The notes: generated by a model from the sequence alone, not told the origin. DNA of 64,000 bases from Pegoplata infirma (GCA_963921195.1 OY992540.1:44787890-44851889), one strand, 5' to 3'. Counted from the first letter of the stretch, positions 46,321 through 57,945 are shown. Numbers and translations: made by a program.

Positions 46321-47081
46321 ATCATGTGATCAAAACCATTATTATATTATTATTACTGCTTCATCTTTTAGTATAATATGTAAGCATGCCTAAAAACCTT
46401 ATGTTTAAAATTTCATGCAAAAAAAAATTATTTTTGCAAAAATTTGTTTATGCTAATATAAACATAAAAAATTAAAAAAATTTACTTTTTTTCATGAAAA
46501 ACATAATTAGGTCAAAATTTCAAAAAATTACCAAAATAGGTAGTACTAGAGAATTTAATAATCTACAAATCAAAAAACAATCATCAAGATCCGTTTAGTA
46601 CTTTTACCTGTACAATAGAGCACCTATAAATGCAAATGTGTTAATTTTTCCACTCCCCGCGCAATTTCCGGTAGATTGGGTGTTAAAAATAATATCCGTG
46701 CCAAAACTGGAACTATCGGATGAAAACAGGCCAGTCACTTTCGACTTTTAGCCCTAAAAATGGACTAAAACATTTTTAACGCTATAACTTTTAATCTAAG
46801 AGCTTTACGAAAAAAGTGCATATAATCATTTTGATGCAGAACCAGATGACATTTTTTTCATACACCATTTCCAGATATCTATGGTCCGTCATGGTGTTTT
46901 AGGCGATCAAAATCAAAAATTGTTCCATAATAATTTTTCAAACGGCCCACGTTATTTTATGGATGACTGTATTTCGGTTTGGTCAACGCAAGATCGTAGG
47001 ATAGTTTAAGTAGCTTAAACTGGGAAAACAGTTCCAAGAAATCCCATGTCTGTTATATATATATATTGGTTCCTTTAGTTC

Positions 47082-50000
47082 CTATAAGGAGCATAGGGCC
47101 TCAACAAAGTTTCGCCATTCGTTTCTACTTGGTGCGAGGTTCTTTATTTCGTTCCAGGTTTTGCCTGCTCTCGAAGCTTCTAAGTCTAGCTGTCTTCGCC
47201 AAGTGTGTGCTGGTCGTCCTCTTCTTCTACTACCCTGTGGGTTCCAGTCTATAGCATTACGGGTTACGTCATCTGGAGATCTTCGCAGTGCATGGCCAAT
47301 CCAGCGCCATTTCCTTCTTAACACTTCGATTTGTATTTGATTCTGATGAGTGCGTTCCCAGAGTTGTACATTGGATATCGTGTTGGGCCAAAAAATTTGT
47401 AATATTCTTCTCAGGCATTTGTTGACGAAGACTTGCAGGGTGTTCACGTCTTTCGTAGCCATGTTCCACGTTTCGCACCCGTAGAGAACAACAGATTTCA
47501 CACATGAATTGAAAATGTTGATTTTTGTGTGGGTGGAGATGACTGGTGATTTCCACACTGTGCTGAGTTGACCGAATGCTTGTCGGGCTTTCATAGTGCG
47601 ATTCAGTACATCATCAGAAGATCCTCCAGTCGTTGTTATGATGCTGCCCAAGTAGCAAAAAGTGTTAACATCCTGGATTTGAATGTTTTGGATGGAAAAT
47701 GGCCTGTTACATGTGGAATTTATTCTCATGGCCTTTGTCTTAGGAATATTTATTTTGAGGCCAGCCTTTGCAGCTTCTGACTCTACCGTTTTTAGGCTTT
47801 CTAACATGTCGGAGTGACTATGTGTTAGAAGGCATATGTCGTCGGCATATTCAAGATCGGCCAAACGCTCGCCAAGTCCCCACGTTATGCCTCTGTTGTT
47901 GGCCGTTGCATTTTTCATAACGATGTCCAGCACAACGCTAAAAAGTAACGGTGACAATATGCAGCCTTGACGCACACCCGCTTTAACAGAAACTTTGTCG
48001 CTTATTGAGTTTTGGTGTAGTATACGACAATTTGCGTTTCTGTACAACTCCTGAATGATCTCTATTATTTTTCTAGGAACGCCTTTACAAGTCAGTGCTT
48101 TCCAAATGGCATCGTGTGACAGTGTGTCAAAAGCTTTTTCGAAATCTATAAAGACTAGGTAAAGGGGCGATCTCCATTCGACTGACTGCTCAATTATAAT
48201 ACGGAGGCTGTTTATATGATCTAAGCAAGACTTTTGTGATCTAAAACCCGCCTGTTCGCAACGAAACTCTTTGCCAAGGGAGTCAGAAAGTCTTCTATTG
48301 ATAATATTAGCGATTATCTTGTTTATCATGCTTAGAAGTGTTATTCCTCTCCAGTTTCTACACTCTGTAAGATCACCTTTCTTCGGTATGTTGATGATCA
48401 AGCCCTCTTTCAATTCGTCGGAAAGCTCATTGTTGTCCCACAATCTTTTTACCACATTCTGGAGCAGAAAGGCACTTGTTTGGGGGTCTACTTTTAACAG
48501 CTCAGGATTGATGTTGTCAGGTCCTGGAGCCTTGTGGTGTTTAAGGGCGTGTATAGCGTCAACTATTTCTTCTACTGTAGGGGTGGATACGGGTATGTCG
48601 GCACTCTCGGTATGGGTAGTGCAATTGCATATTGGATGTGGAATGTGCATGTCCGATGACAGCATGTTGGCATAATGATGTGTCCAAATTTGAAGCTGAG
48701 TATTTTTTGAGGTGATAAGATCGCCGTTGCTGTTTCGTAGCGGTTTTGACGAGTTGAATTTTTTATTAGTAAGTTTTTTTATTGTTTTGTATAAGTCGCG
48801 TGTTCTACCTGACTCGGCTGCAGTTTGTGCTTCTGTGGCAAGGTTTTCCACCCATTTACGTTTGTCTCTACGCGCGCTACGCTTAACTTCTCTGTCAATA
48901 AAACTGTAGTTGGCCTGGAGTCTGGATTTTTCCAAGCTTGTTCTGGCATTATTCATTTGAGACTTGATTTCTTTTCTCGTGGTTATGAAATTCCACGTTG
49001 TATCGGATATCCACGGCTTTCTTTCGGGGATTTTGTATCCAATATATTTTGCTGCAGCATCACATATAAGGTCCCTCACATTTTCAAATTCGTCAGTAAG
49101 GTTTTGGTTGGTTTCTGCTGAGTTTCTCAAGGCCTGGGTGTAGGTAGTTTTGACGTTGGGGTCATTTAGCTTCTGGACATCAAATTTTCTGTGGGTTTTA
49201 ATACCCGTCTTCACCGCCGCCACTTTTAATCTGATGGTACCCACAAGGAGATGGTGGTCACTGGAACAGTCAGCACCACGTTTATTTCGCACATCTAATA
49301 GGGAGCCACGCCATGTCTTGCTAATAGCGATGTGGTCGATCTGGTTTTCTGTTCGATGGTCAGGTGATACCCACGTGACTTTGTGGACTTTTCTGTGTGG
49401 AAAAATTGTACCACCTATAACGAGTTTGTTGCCCAAACACATTTCTGTAAACAACTCTCCATTTTCGGTCATTCTTCCTATGCCATGGACGCCCATAGCT
49501 GATTCTCGATTTGAGTTATCGTTGCCCACTTGAGCGTTAAAATCACCCATCACCAATAATATATCACCCCTGTGTGCAGCTGAGGTTGCTCTGGCTAGCT
49601 GGCTATAAAATTCTTCTTTAGTTTGTGTGTCAGAAGTTTCTGTGGGTGCATAACATTGTATACATGTGATGTTTCGAGCACGTGTTCGGAGTCGTGCTGT
49701 AATTATTCTATCAGAATGTGGGTGCCAGTCTATCAGCGCATTTCGCGCTTCCCTGCTTAGTAGTATCCCCACTCCACTAGACCGTGTTTGATCGGCTGGT
49801 TTGCCAGAGTAGATCATGGTAAAATTATCAGATGTAGAGAACTCTCCTGAATCCGGCCATCTGGTTTCACAAAGTCCTAGGAAGGCGAGGTTGTAAGTTT
49901 TTGCTTCCTTGCAGACCTGCGCAAGCTTCGAAGAATCTAAAAGCGTCCTCACGTTCCAAGTTCCAAATCGTGTCCGTTGTTTAAAGCTGAAGGTCGTCAT

Positions 50001-50087
50001 CAGAGGGATCGATTGTTTTTCATTTACATTGTTTGAGGTTTCGGTAATCATTTGTTTTAAGATGAGTAGCTGATTGGGCTTCTGCAT
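47082..50087 (-). CDS. RTE-type endonuclease/reverse transcriptase, intact
   Basis: A 1,001-residue polyprotein. In this family the N-terminal endonuclease nicks the target and the reverse transcriptase copies element RNA there. Endonuclease motifs: FGTWNVRTL (41-49), CETRW (73-77), GDFNAQVG (181-188), NQIDHIAIS (248-256) and catalytic SDHHLL (276-281). Reverse transcriptase motifs: HKAPGPDNI (518-526), RNWRGITLLS (577-586), palm FIDFEKAFD (646-654), GVRQGCILSP (704-713) and catalytic YADD (747-750). The C-terminus has RWIGHALRR and a GRPAHTWRRQL block, common in RTE-like proteins. No stop or frameshift interrupts it, and all catalytic residues are present. The first Met is used here; Met30 (MTTFSFKQR) is an alternative start because homology-like sequence begins just after it. 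No separate ORF1 is seen. The copy may be competent for transposition. Confidence 0.92.
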   Translation of the reverse strand: MQKPNQLLILKQMITETSNNVNEKQSIPLMTTFSFKQRTRFGTWNVRTLLDSSKLAQVCKEAKTYNLAFLGLCETRWPDSGEFSTSDNFTMIYSGKPADQTRSSGVGILLSREARNALIDWHPHSDRIITARLRTRARNITCIQCYAPTETSDTQTKEEFYSQLARATSAAHRGDILLVMGDFNAQVGNDNSNRESAMGVHGIGRMTENGELFTEMCLGNKLVIGGTIFPHRKVHKVTWVSPDHRTENQIDHIAISKTWRGSLLDVRNKRGADCSSDHHLLVGTIRLKVAAVKTGIKTHRKFDVQKLNDPNVKTTYTQALRNSAETNQNLTDEFENVRDLICDAAAKYIGYKIPERKPWISDTTWNFITTRKEIKSQMNNARTSLEKSRLQANYSFIDREVKRSARRDKRKWVENLATEAQTAAESGRTRDLYKTIKKLTNKKFNSSKPLRNSNGDLITSKNTQLQIWTHHYANMLSSDMHIPHPICNCTTHTESADIPVSTPTVEEIVDAIHALKHHKAPGPDNINPELLKVDPQTSAFLLQNVVKRLWDNNELSDELKEGLIINIPKKGDLTECRNWRGITLLSMINKIIANIINRRLSDSLGKEFRCEQAGFRSQKSCLDHINSLRIIIEQSVEWRSPLYLVFIDFEKAFDTLSHDAIWKALTCKGVPRKIIEIIQELYRNANCRILHQNSISDKVSVKAGVRQGCILSPLLFSVVLDIVMKNATANNRGITWGLGERLADLEYADDICLLTHSHSDMLESLKTVESEAAKAGLKINIPKTKAMRINSTCNRPFSIQNIQIQDVNTFCYLGSIITTTGGSSDDVLNRTMKARQAFGQLSTVWKSPVISTHTKINIFNSCVKSVVLYGCETWNMATKDVNTLQVFVNKCLRRILQIFWPNTISNVQLWERTHQNQIQIEVLRRKWRWIGHALRRSPDDVTRNAIDWNPQGSRRRGRPAHTWRRQLDLEASRAGKTWNEIKNLAPSRNEWRNFVEALCSL

Positions 50088-50375
50088 CCGATCCTGGAAC
50101 TGGGGCTGCCAGCATGGCCTCCAGGCGGGCTGTTGGTGGCAATTGGTTATTTGAAGGCGCCAATCTCTCGCCTTGACGTTCCGAGTATCATTGGCACTCA
50201 GAACTTGTTAGGAGTCCGGCGCCACCCGGAAACCCTCTGAAACTCTCCTCCCGGAACCGCTGATTGTCCGCGACTGCATTTGCAGCTGTTCCGTATATCT
50301 ACGGAACTTTCCACTATCCGCAACCTGTGGACGCGCCCGATAGCACTCAGCTGTGCTTCCATCAGAGATGGCGAG
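50088..50375 (-). promoter_or_regulatory. 5' UTR of the RTE-type LINE with several hairpins
   Basis: Minus-strand leader with three obvious hairpins close to the 5' end: CCATC/GATGG, GCAC/GTGC and TTCCGTA/TACGGAA. RTE-type elements in some insects carry HDV-like ribozymes at the 5' end; I could not complete that fold by hand. An internal promoter is expected for LINEs, but no core motif can be pointed to. Confidence 0.4.
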
Positions 50376-52764
50376 ATCCCATGTCTGTGAGTCAGAATAT
50401 AAGAGCCAAAGTTCACGACTTTCTTTATATTTAGTTTTTGTGCACATATTTGGCTTAATATACTTCGCAGACAATAAATGTTTTCACGAAACGTGTAGAA
50501 AGGAAAATTTTCTACAAATATTGGTATATGCATTTTTTTGTCTGATTGACTCCTTTTGAGATAAAAAGAAAATTATCAAAATTTTACCAAATCTATGTAT
50601 TGGAGTGCTATTAAAAATTAAACTTTAGATTTTCTATGTGGTCGTTTCGAAATATTGTGAAACTAGGTCCAAAAATGATATGATAAAAATTTAAGGAAAA
50701 TCAAAGAACTCTAACCCTTTCCACTTTTTGAATTTTGGGCAAAGATACCATAATTTAATAAAAATATATTTTTTATGAAAAAATGTATATATAATTTTTC
50801 ATTTATTTAGCATTTAATCAAAAATACTTGGATAAAAAAATTAACATGCTATGACATCATAAACTCTGTTCAAAACTCTATGCAACGAATTACCATGGAT
50901 TTTAAGGGCACTTCAACTGAGTATTTTCGAATTATTAAAAATTTAATTAAACCAAATTTTGAAAACTAACATTTCAACTTATCACATATGATTTGAAAAT
51001 CCATACTCACAAATATTTGAAAAATTCTTATGTCCTTGAAGTCCACAAAACTTAAATAGCTGAAAAAAAAATTTAAGTGTCCAAATTCATTAATGAAATT
51101 TTTATATAAAATTTGTTTAATAAACCTCAAATAAGCCAATTTTAATTTTAATGAATTTGAATCTTTAGGACATATTTAATTAGTTATCCCAGCAAAACTT
51201 AGATTACCAAATAAGGTATAAAATAAGGTATAGGATCTCTTATTTTATACATTGCAGCATTGATGATTTTAACAGGCGATGAGACTCAAAGTAATGCATC
51301 CACATTATCACAAAGAATACCAGTAAGGTATAAAATAAGTCATAAATTTATAACGAAGAATACGAGTAAGGTGTAAAATATATGATATTTTATAGGTTAC
51401 GAGAAATGAAATAATATAGCATACCAGAAGATAATATATAAGGTGTTGCGAGTAGTGAAAAAGTAATTTTGTATTAAATTTACTCACGTGATTGTAAGTG
51501 AGTGTAAGTAGATAAAATATGCTCGTGAGTGTGTGTCGTTAGAAATTTCCTGTCGTGAGCCCATCTCTAGTTTATACTTATGCATTTTTTTATAAAATAA
51601 TTATTTTTTATGTTATTGTAATGCATTATGCATCCAATTATAAATAATGCATTTTTTCAAACTTTCAAATAATACATAATGTGCTGGGATGTGCATAGAA
51701 ATCTTAATTTTCGAAATTTTGTGTACTAAAATTTTTCAAATATCGAAAATTCGCATTTGAAGTACCCCCAAAATCCAGGGTAATTTGTTGCATAAAATGT
51801 TGCACGGCGTAATGATGTCATAGAAACTTAGTTTTAGTCAAAGTTTATTTTGAGCAAAAGCTAAATAAAAAATATGATTTAATTAATTTCGCTAAAAAAA
51901 ATATTTTTGTTTTGAATTATAGTCCTTTGGTCTAATACTCGAAAATTTTACCTAAAATTAACACGGGATATAGTTTTTCGATTTTCCTGAAATTTTTACT
52001 ATATCATTTTTATACCTAGTTACACAACATTCCTACCCCAAAACATTAAACATCTAAAGTTAAGTTTTAAGTGCCACTCTAATATAAAGTTTTTGTAAAA
52101 TTTAGACATGTTGCTCTATTTCTCAAAACAGCCAATCAGACAAAAAAAAATAGTTATGTCAATATTTTTCGGAAATTTTCTGCTCTGAAGGTTGTGTGAA
52201 AACATTCATTGAGTGCGACGTGTTTTAAGACAAATATTTTCAAAAAAAAACTAAGTATAAAAAAAATCGTGAACTTCGACTTTAATATTTTGACTATCAG
52301 ACATGAGATTGCTTGGAACTGTTTTCCGGGGTTAAACTACTTATAATACCTTACGATCCTGCGATGGCCAAACCGAAATACAGTCATGAATATATAAACG
52401 AGGGCCGTTTGAAAAATTATTAAATCACAATTTTTGATTTTGATCACTTAAAACACCATGATGGACCATAGATATCTGAAAATGGTGTATGACAAAAATG
52501 TTTGCCATCTGGTTCAGCATTAAAATGATTATATGCATTTTTTCGTAAAGCGCTTAGATTAAAAGTTATAGCGTTAAAAATGTTTGTACTAATTTAAGTC
52601 CATTTTTAGAGCTAAAAGTCGAAAGTGACTGCCCTGTTTTCATCCGATAGGTCCAGTTTTGGCACGGATATTATTTTTAACGCCCAAGCTACCGGAAATT
52701 GCGCGGGGAGTGGAAAAATTAATACTTTTGACATTCCAGTGTATTTCATGGGTGCTCTACTGTA

Positions 52765-53310
52765 CAACTGCAGCCGATTTTGTTCTTTAAAAAAAGCATT
52801 CTACAATTGAATGGCAATTTCAGTCTAACAAATCATGGCCCTTACCACAAGAAAACAAAAAGTCTATTTAAATAAAAGTTTTATTTTAAATTTCAAATTT
52901 TCAATACATTTTTTGAAAGTCGATTTTAAAAACAAAAACAATTTGTATGGAAATAAAATTAAAAGCTCATTTTAAATTTATTTTATTTTCTTGTGGTAAA
53001 GCTGTATGTGTTATAAAATTTTTAAAATATTACAATAATTTATCTTTCAAATAAAAAAACTTTATTTTTGTCTTTAAACCAGTGGTCGGCAGAAAGAAGT
53101 GTTTGAATGCGTTGGTATATGAATATAAACATGCGCGGGTACAAGGGGGGGGGGGAGTTTCCTCCCCCCAGACCAAATTTCAAAAAAAAAGAGGAAAATA
53201 AGAAAAAATAATCTGAAAATTTTCTGTGGAAAAATATCTGTCAATTTTATTATAAATTTTATGAAAAATGTGACTCATGCGTTATTAGTACTTATATTTT
53301 TTTTTTTTGG
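52765..53310. other. unassigned stretch
   Basis: AT-rich, with a G12 run directly followed by 'agtttcctcccccc' (53,145-53,170), which can form a G/C hairpin. No gene. Confidence 0.35.
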
Positions 53311-53319
53311 ATTTTGGAA

Positions 53320-54310
53320 TTCTACAAAAATCCGTAATAGAAAATGTTTCGGGATTGAAAAATTTTTCTTTCTGAACAATCTTAGACTTTTTCCATAGAA
53401 AAATGTCTCGGAATTTGAGGCAAAAAAATCTATAGGAAAAAGGTTCTATATTAAAAAGGTCACATAATCTAAGACTTTTTCGATAGGAAAAAGGTTTAAG
53501 AATCAAAGATTTTCTATAGGAAAACGGTCTCAGAATCTCTGAATTTGAATTTTTTTTTTTAAGAAAAAGGTCTCAGAATTTCGCAGAAACTTAGACTTTT
53601 TCTTTAGTGAAAAAAGTGCCAGAATTTTAGACTTCTTCTACATAAGAAACCTCTCAGAATCTGACTTTTTCTACAGGAAAAAGGTCTAAGAATCTGAGAC
53701 TTTTCTTTAGGAATAAGGTCTCAGATTCTGAGACTTTTCTATAGGAAAAAGGTATAAGAATCTGAGACTTTTTCTTAAAAAAAAAAAAACGATCTAAGAG
53801 TCTCAGACTTTTCTATAGGAAAGAAGTCTGAGAATGTGAGAATTTTTCTTAGAAAAAGGGTCTTAGAATCTGAGACTTTTTGTATAGGAAAAAGGTAAAA
53901 AATTCCAAGACTTTTTTAATAGAAAAAAGGTCTCAGAATCTAACATTTTTTCAGTGCGAAAAAATATAATAATCTGAGACCTTTTCTATAGTAAAAATAT
54001 TTCAAAAATGTTTTAAAATATGAAACTTTTTCTATAGTAAAAGGTGTCAGAATCTAAGACTTTTTCTGTGGAAAAAGTTCTTAGAATCTGAAAATTTTTC
54101 TGTACGAAAAAGTCTTAGATTCTGAGGCATTTTTCGAAAATAAGACGTCTTAGATTCGAAGACATTTCACTTTAAAAAATCATTTCTTCACGAAAAATGT
54201 TTCAACATCTGAAATTTTCTATGTAGGAAAATTTTCTTCTGTTGAAAAATTCAAAAATTTCGACTTTTCTGTACGTCAAATGTGTTAGAAACTGAGACTT
54301 TTTCTATGTA
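53320..54310. repeat. AGAATCTGAGAC minisatellite, longest block
   Basis: About 1 kb of imperfect units alternating 'agaatctgagactttttct' and 'ataggaaaaaggtctc', period about 35 bases, with variable A/T runs. Same family as blocks at 1-290, 42.64-43.07 and 45.04-45.30 kb. Confidence 0.85.
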
Positions 54311-54810
54311 TACGAAAATGTACAATTTTCTTTTAAAACAAATTCAAAAAAATTATCTAAACGAAATATGATCGTGAAAAACAAATCTCCTTCGCCAAAA
54401 ACTAATAAAATTGTAGATTATTTTGCAAAAAAAAAAACGGATCCCTGTTTTTGCTCGTCCGACAAAAGTGAATTTATGATTTTTTTTTTTTGGAAGTAAA
54501 AATTAAATTTTTTTTCCAAACTTCTATTTCAAATGTTAAACTTTTTGTTTGCGTGGTTCAACCCTATATATAAGCCTTTGTAACGAAAATAACATGGACA
54601 AATATAACTCATTTACCTGGCAGCAATTCGCGTTTTTTTGTGAAAAAAGTAATAATTTTTTAGATATTTACCTCGCGCCGAAAAAATCCTCAGCGATCCT
54701 CAGTTCGGTACAATCGGTCTATATTTTTTTTGATATAGAATGGATCCATATCTTTCGAAAAAAGTTGCCCAAACTTGCTCGAAATGATAAATGGCGAAAA
54801 TACAGCTATA
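54311..54810. other. unassigned AT-rich stretch
   Basis: No feature recognised. A 98-residue frame at 54,549-54,845 has no domain and runs into FB-5. Confidence 0.3.
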
Positions 54811-54812
54811 TA

Positions 54813-56848
54813 TGGGGCATTCCATGCCAAATCACTCACTTTTAGGCCCGACCCCCTTCGATTAATTTTATTTTTGGATATGTTTTAGTACGTATTAAAT
54901 GCAACTTGTAGCCAAATTTTCAGCCTTTTATACTAAGGTGGTGTTGAGTAATCAATTTTTCAAAATGGCGATTTTTTCCAAAAAATGAAAAAATTTAAAT
55001 TTTCAATCAATTTTGACCAGTAAAAAATATAGATATATTAAAAAAAGATGGACAACATTTTGTTGGTAGTTAAATGTAGTTTTAGAAAAAAAATATGAAA
55101 AATTATTCGAAGTAATTATCACTTGTTTTTTATCGTATAAAAATTAAAATCGACTTTTTGAAAAAGTCCGAAACCTTCGATTTTTTTTTAAAAATGTCAA
55201 AAAATTCTACTCTAAATTACGCAACTTTTAAGTCATAAGTCGAGATGTGATCGTAATTCGTTCTATTTTTATTCAAATTTTGAAAATTGCACTTTTTTTT
55301 TTTTTGAGTCTGGTTTATTTTATATGGTGCTCCAAAAAAAATAATTTGGTAAATATTGACCGTAACTTCCCCTAGATATATTAACTTGGGTGTAAAAATA
55401 CGTCTCAGAAAATTTTAGGATGATCGGACATGGGTAAGGCGTGCCGCATCGGCTTTGAAGTTTGAAAATCGGATTACAAGGGAAAATATGCATTTTTTTC
55501 TGTTTTCTTAATTTTTTTGGTATTTTAAGTTAATTTTGAATTCAAATGGTTACAGAATTGAAATATAGAGTAAAATGTCTCTCTATTAAGGTCATAAAAA
55601 CCGAAATCGGTTTAAAATCAGCCAAGTTATTACAACTTCCCCAGGCATCTAACGTGTGGCAGACAACTTGATTAATCAATACAATCCGATTTTTGAAATT
55701 CATTGAAATTTTCTACTGTAATAACATTTTTTTATTCTTCAAGTTCAAATGTTATTAGATGACAAGTATTTTTCATATTGTGTTTTGCTAACATTTTTTA
55801 AATTAGTGCTAAAAATGCCTGCATTTTCCACACCCTTTTGAAATCTCTATTTTAAAAAAAAAAAATATTTTTTTTGTTTTAAAATTTGGAAAAGTCAAAA
55901 AAATATTACACTGAAACATGAATAATGAAAAAATGTTATTACAGTAGAAAATTTCAATAAATTTAAAAAAAGGGCCTCGTATTTTTTAATCAAGTTGTAT
56001 GGCACACGCTAGATGCCTGGGGAAGTTGTAATAACTTGGCTGATTTTCAACCGATTTTAGTTTTTAGTACCTTATTAGAAAGGCATTTTACTCCACATCA
56101 TAATTCTGTAATCATTTGAATTAAAACTTAACTTAAAATACCAAAGAAATTGCGAAAACAGAAAAAAATTCATATTTTTCCTTGTAATCCGTTTTTTAAA
56201 CTTCAAGGACCATGCTAAGCGCCTTACACATGTCCGATCGTCCCAAATTTTTGTGAGACGTATATATACCTCCAAATGAATATATTTAGGGTAAGTTAGG
56301 GTCAGTATCTACCATTTTTTTTTTTTTGGAGCTCCATATAAAATAAATCAGAGCCAAAATATAAAAGGTGCAATTTTAAAAATTAAAAAAAAAATAGAAA
56401 GAATTGTGATCACATCTCGAGTTATGGCTTAAAAGTTGCATAATTTAGAGTAGAATTCTTATAGTTTTTTACAAAAAAATCGAAGGTTTCGGACTTTTTC
56501 AAAAAGTCGATTTTAATTTTTAAACGTCAAAAAATAAGTGATAATTACTTCGAATAATTTTTTCACATTTTTTTTCTAAAACTACATTTAAATACCAACA
56601 AAACGTTGTCCAACTTTTTTTGAAATATCTATATTTTTTACTGGTCAAAATTGATTGAAAATTTAAATTTTTTAATTTTTTGGAAAAAATCGCCATTTTG
56701 AAAAATTGATTACTCAACACCACCTTGGTATAAAAGGCTGAAAATTTGGCTGCAAGTTGCATTTAATACGTACTAAAACATATCCAAAAATAAAATTAAT
56801 CGAAGGGGGTCGGGCCTAAAAGTGAGTGATTTGGCATGGAATGCCCCA
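54813..56848. mobile_element. fold-back element FB-5, 2-kb palindrome
   Basis: From 'tggggcattccatgccaaat' to its exact inverse, flanked by TA (54,811-54,812; 56,849-56,850). The arms of about 1 kb pair throughout ('ttttaggcccgaccccc', 'aatcgactttttgaaaaagt', 'cctggggaagttgtaataac', 'gtccgatcgt'), with moderate divergence. No ORF. Confidence 0.85.
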
Positions 56849-56850
56849 TA

Positions 56851-57225
56851 TGTAGGGTCCGAGATTTGTTTTCAAAAAATAATTTAACCCAAAATAATGT
56901 TTTACGGCTTGATTAGTTTTTTTATCGACAGAGAGTGCCTTAAGTGTAGAAAAAGAATTACCTACATTTTTAGTTTTTTTTTTTTGTAGAATTATGGAAA
57001 ATATCAGTTACACCATTTCCAATTAAATTCAAAGATTTTGTATTGAATTTCCAAAATAAAGAAAAAAAGTGAATAATTTGTCGTCACCATTTCCAAAAGC
57101 TTTTCTGAAACTAAGTTAGTCATGCACACCATTTCCATATTTATATAAAAAAAAATATATATATATATAAATTATGTGAGTAGATTTAACTGCAGACACT
57201 CTTAATACTCTTAAAACTAATTTTT
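56851..57225. other. unassigned stretch
   Basis: AT-rich spacer with a short (TA)n run at about 57,160. The word 'acaccatttcca' repeats three times. No gene. Confidence 0.35.
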
Positions 57226-57945
57226 AGTTAGATCAGACAAAGTTAAAAAATCTAGCCGCCATATTGTTTCCGCCATATTGAATTTTATCAGTTCGATTTA
57301 AAGATAACAAGACCCGGAAATTTACTACGTCACACTTTCAGCTAACTGCAACACAGAAAAGGAATATAACTGTTTTTTAATTACTTGTAACAAACTTTAC
57401 TAAGCATATTTAGTCCGCCATTTTGTTTTTCAAAATTTACGCCAGTAATTCTAATTCAGTAACTCCATGACCCCGTTTAAACAAAATTTGAGTTAAATCG
57501 GACAATTATTTAAAAAATTTGTCCGCCATATTGGATGTGCCATTTTATTTTTTTTAGTTTTTAGTTAAATTTTGAAATCAGCGACCCCGAAATACTCTAG
57601 AAGCACATTTTTAGCCGGATCCAACAACGATAAGGACTTTTGGCCGGAGTTGGATCATTCTTTAAACTTTAAGAAGCATATTTAGTCCGCCATTTTGTTT
57701 TTCAAAATTCGGAGTAACAATTCTTTTTCAGTGACTCCAAGACCCACATAAAACAAAATTTGAGTTCAATCGGACAATTTTTAAAAAAAAATTGTCCGCC
57801 ATATTGGATCCGCCATTTTGATTTTTTTGGTTTTTAGCTAAATTTTGAAATCAGCAACCTCGAGTTCCTCTAGAAGCACATTTTCAGACGGATCCAACAA
57901 CGATAAAGACTTTTGGCCGGAATTGGTTCATGCTGGCCCTGTGTG
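57226..57945 (+). repeat. tandem repeat with CCGCCATATTGGATCCGCCATTTTG, period 272
   Basis: 'tagtccgccattttgttttt' occurs at 57,411 and 57,683. The unit also contains 'gttcaatcggacaattttt'-like words, 'tccgccatattgga', 'gatccaacaacgata' and 'acttttggccgga'. A degenerate partial copy precedes them (57,230-57,330). Two full units in all. Confidence 0.85.

Larger units (their letters stand above)
47054..50375 (-). mobile_element. full-length RTE-type LINE with 13-bp target duplication
   Basis: Flanked by a perfect 13-bp duplication, atcccatgtctgt (47,041-47,053 and 50,376-50,388). Minus-strand order: a GC-richer 5' UTR of about 290 bases, one long ORF (50,087 to 47,082), a 3' UTR of only about 28 bases, and a (TA)n tail instead of poly(A). 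A single EN-RT ORF, a very short 3' UTR and a simple-repeat tail are typical of the RTE clade. It sits inside the left arm of FB-4. The contrast in base composition with its surroundings and the intact duplication point to a young insertion. Confidence 0.9.
46613..52762. mobile_element. large fold-back element FB-4 hosting an RTE LINE
   Basis: Termini 'caatagagcacc' and, inverted, 'cagtagagcacc' are each next to TA (46,611-46,612; 52,763-52,764). The arms pair over more than a kilobase: 'ccactccccgcgcaatttcc', 'acaccat..ggtccgtcat' and 'gaaaacagttccaag' on the left match the inverse on the right. After 47,053 the left arm is interrupted by the LINE and resumes at 50,389 ('gagtcagaatataagagcc', 'gttcacgact'). 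Without the LINE the element is about 2.8 kb, with its centre near 51.35 kb, where 'ggtataaaataag' words recur. No own ORF. Confidence 0.8.

Noticed and set aside
48271..49533. Plus-strand ORFs of 98-134 aa inside the RTE LINE
   Set aside because: Antisense shadows of the intact 1,001-aa ORF.
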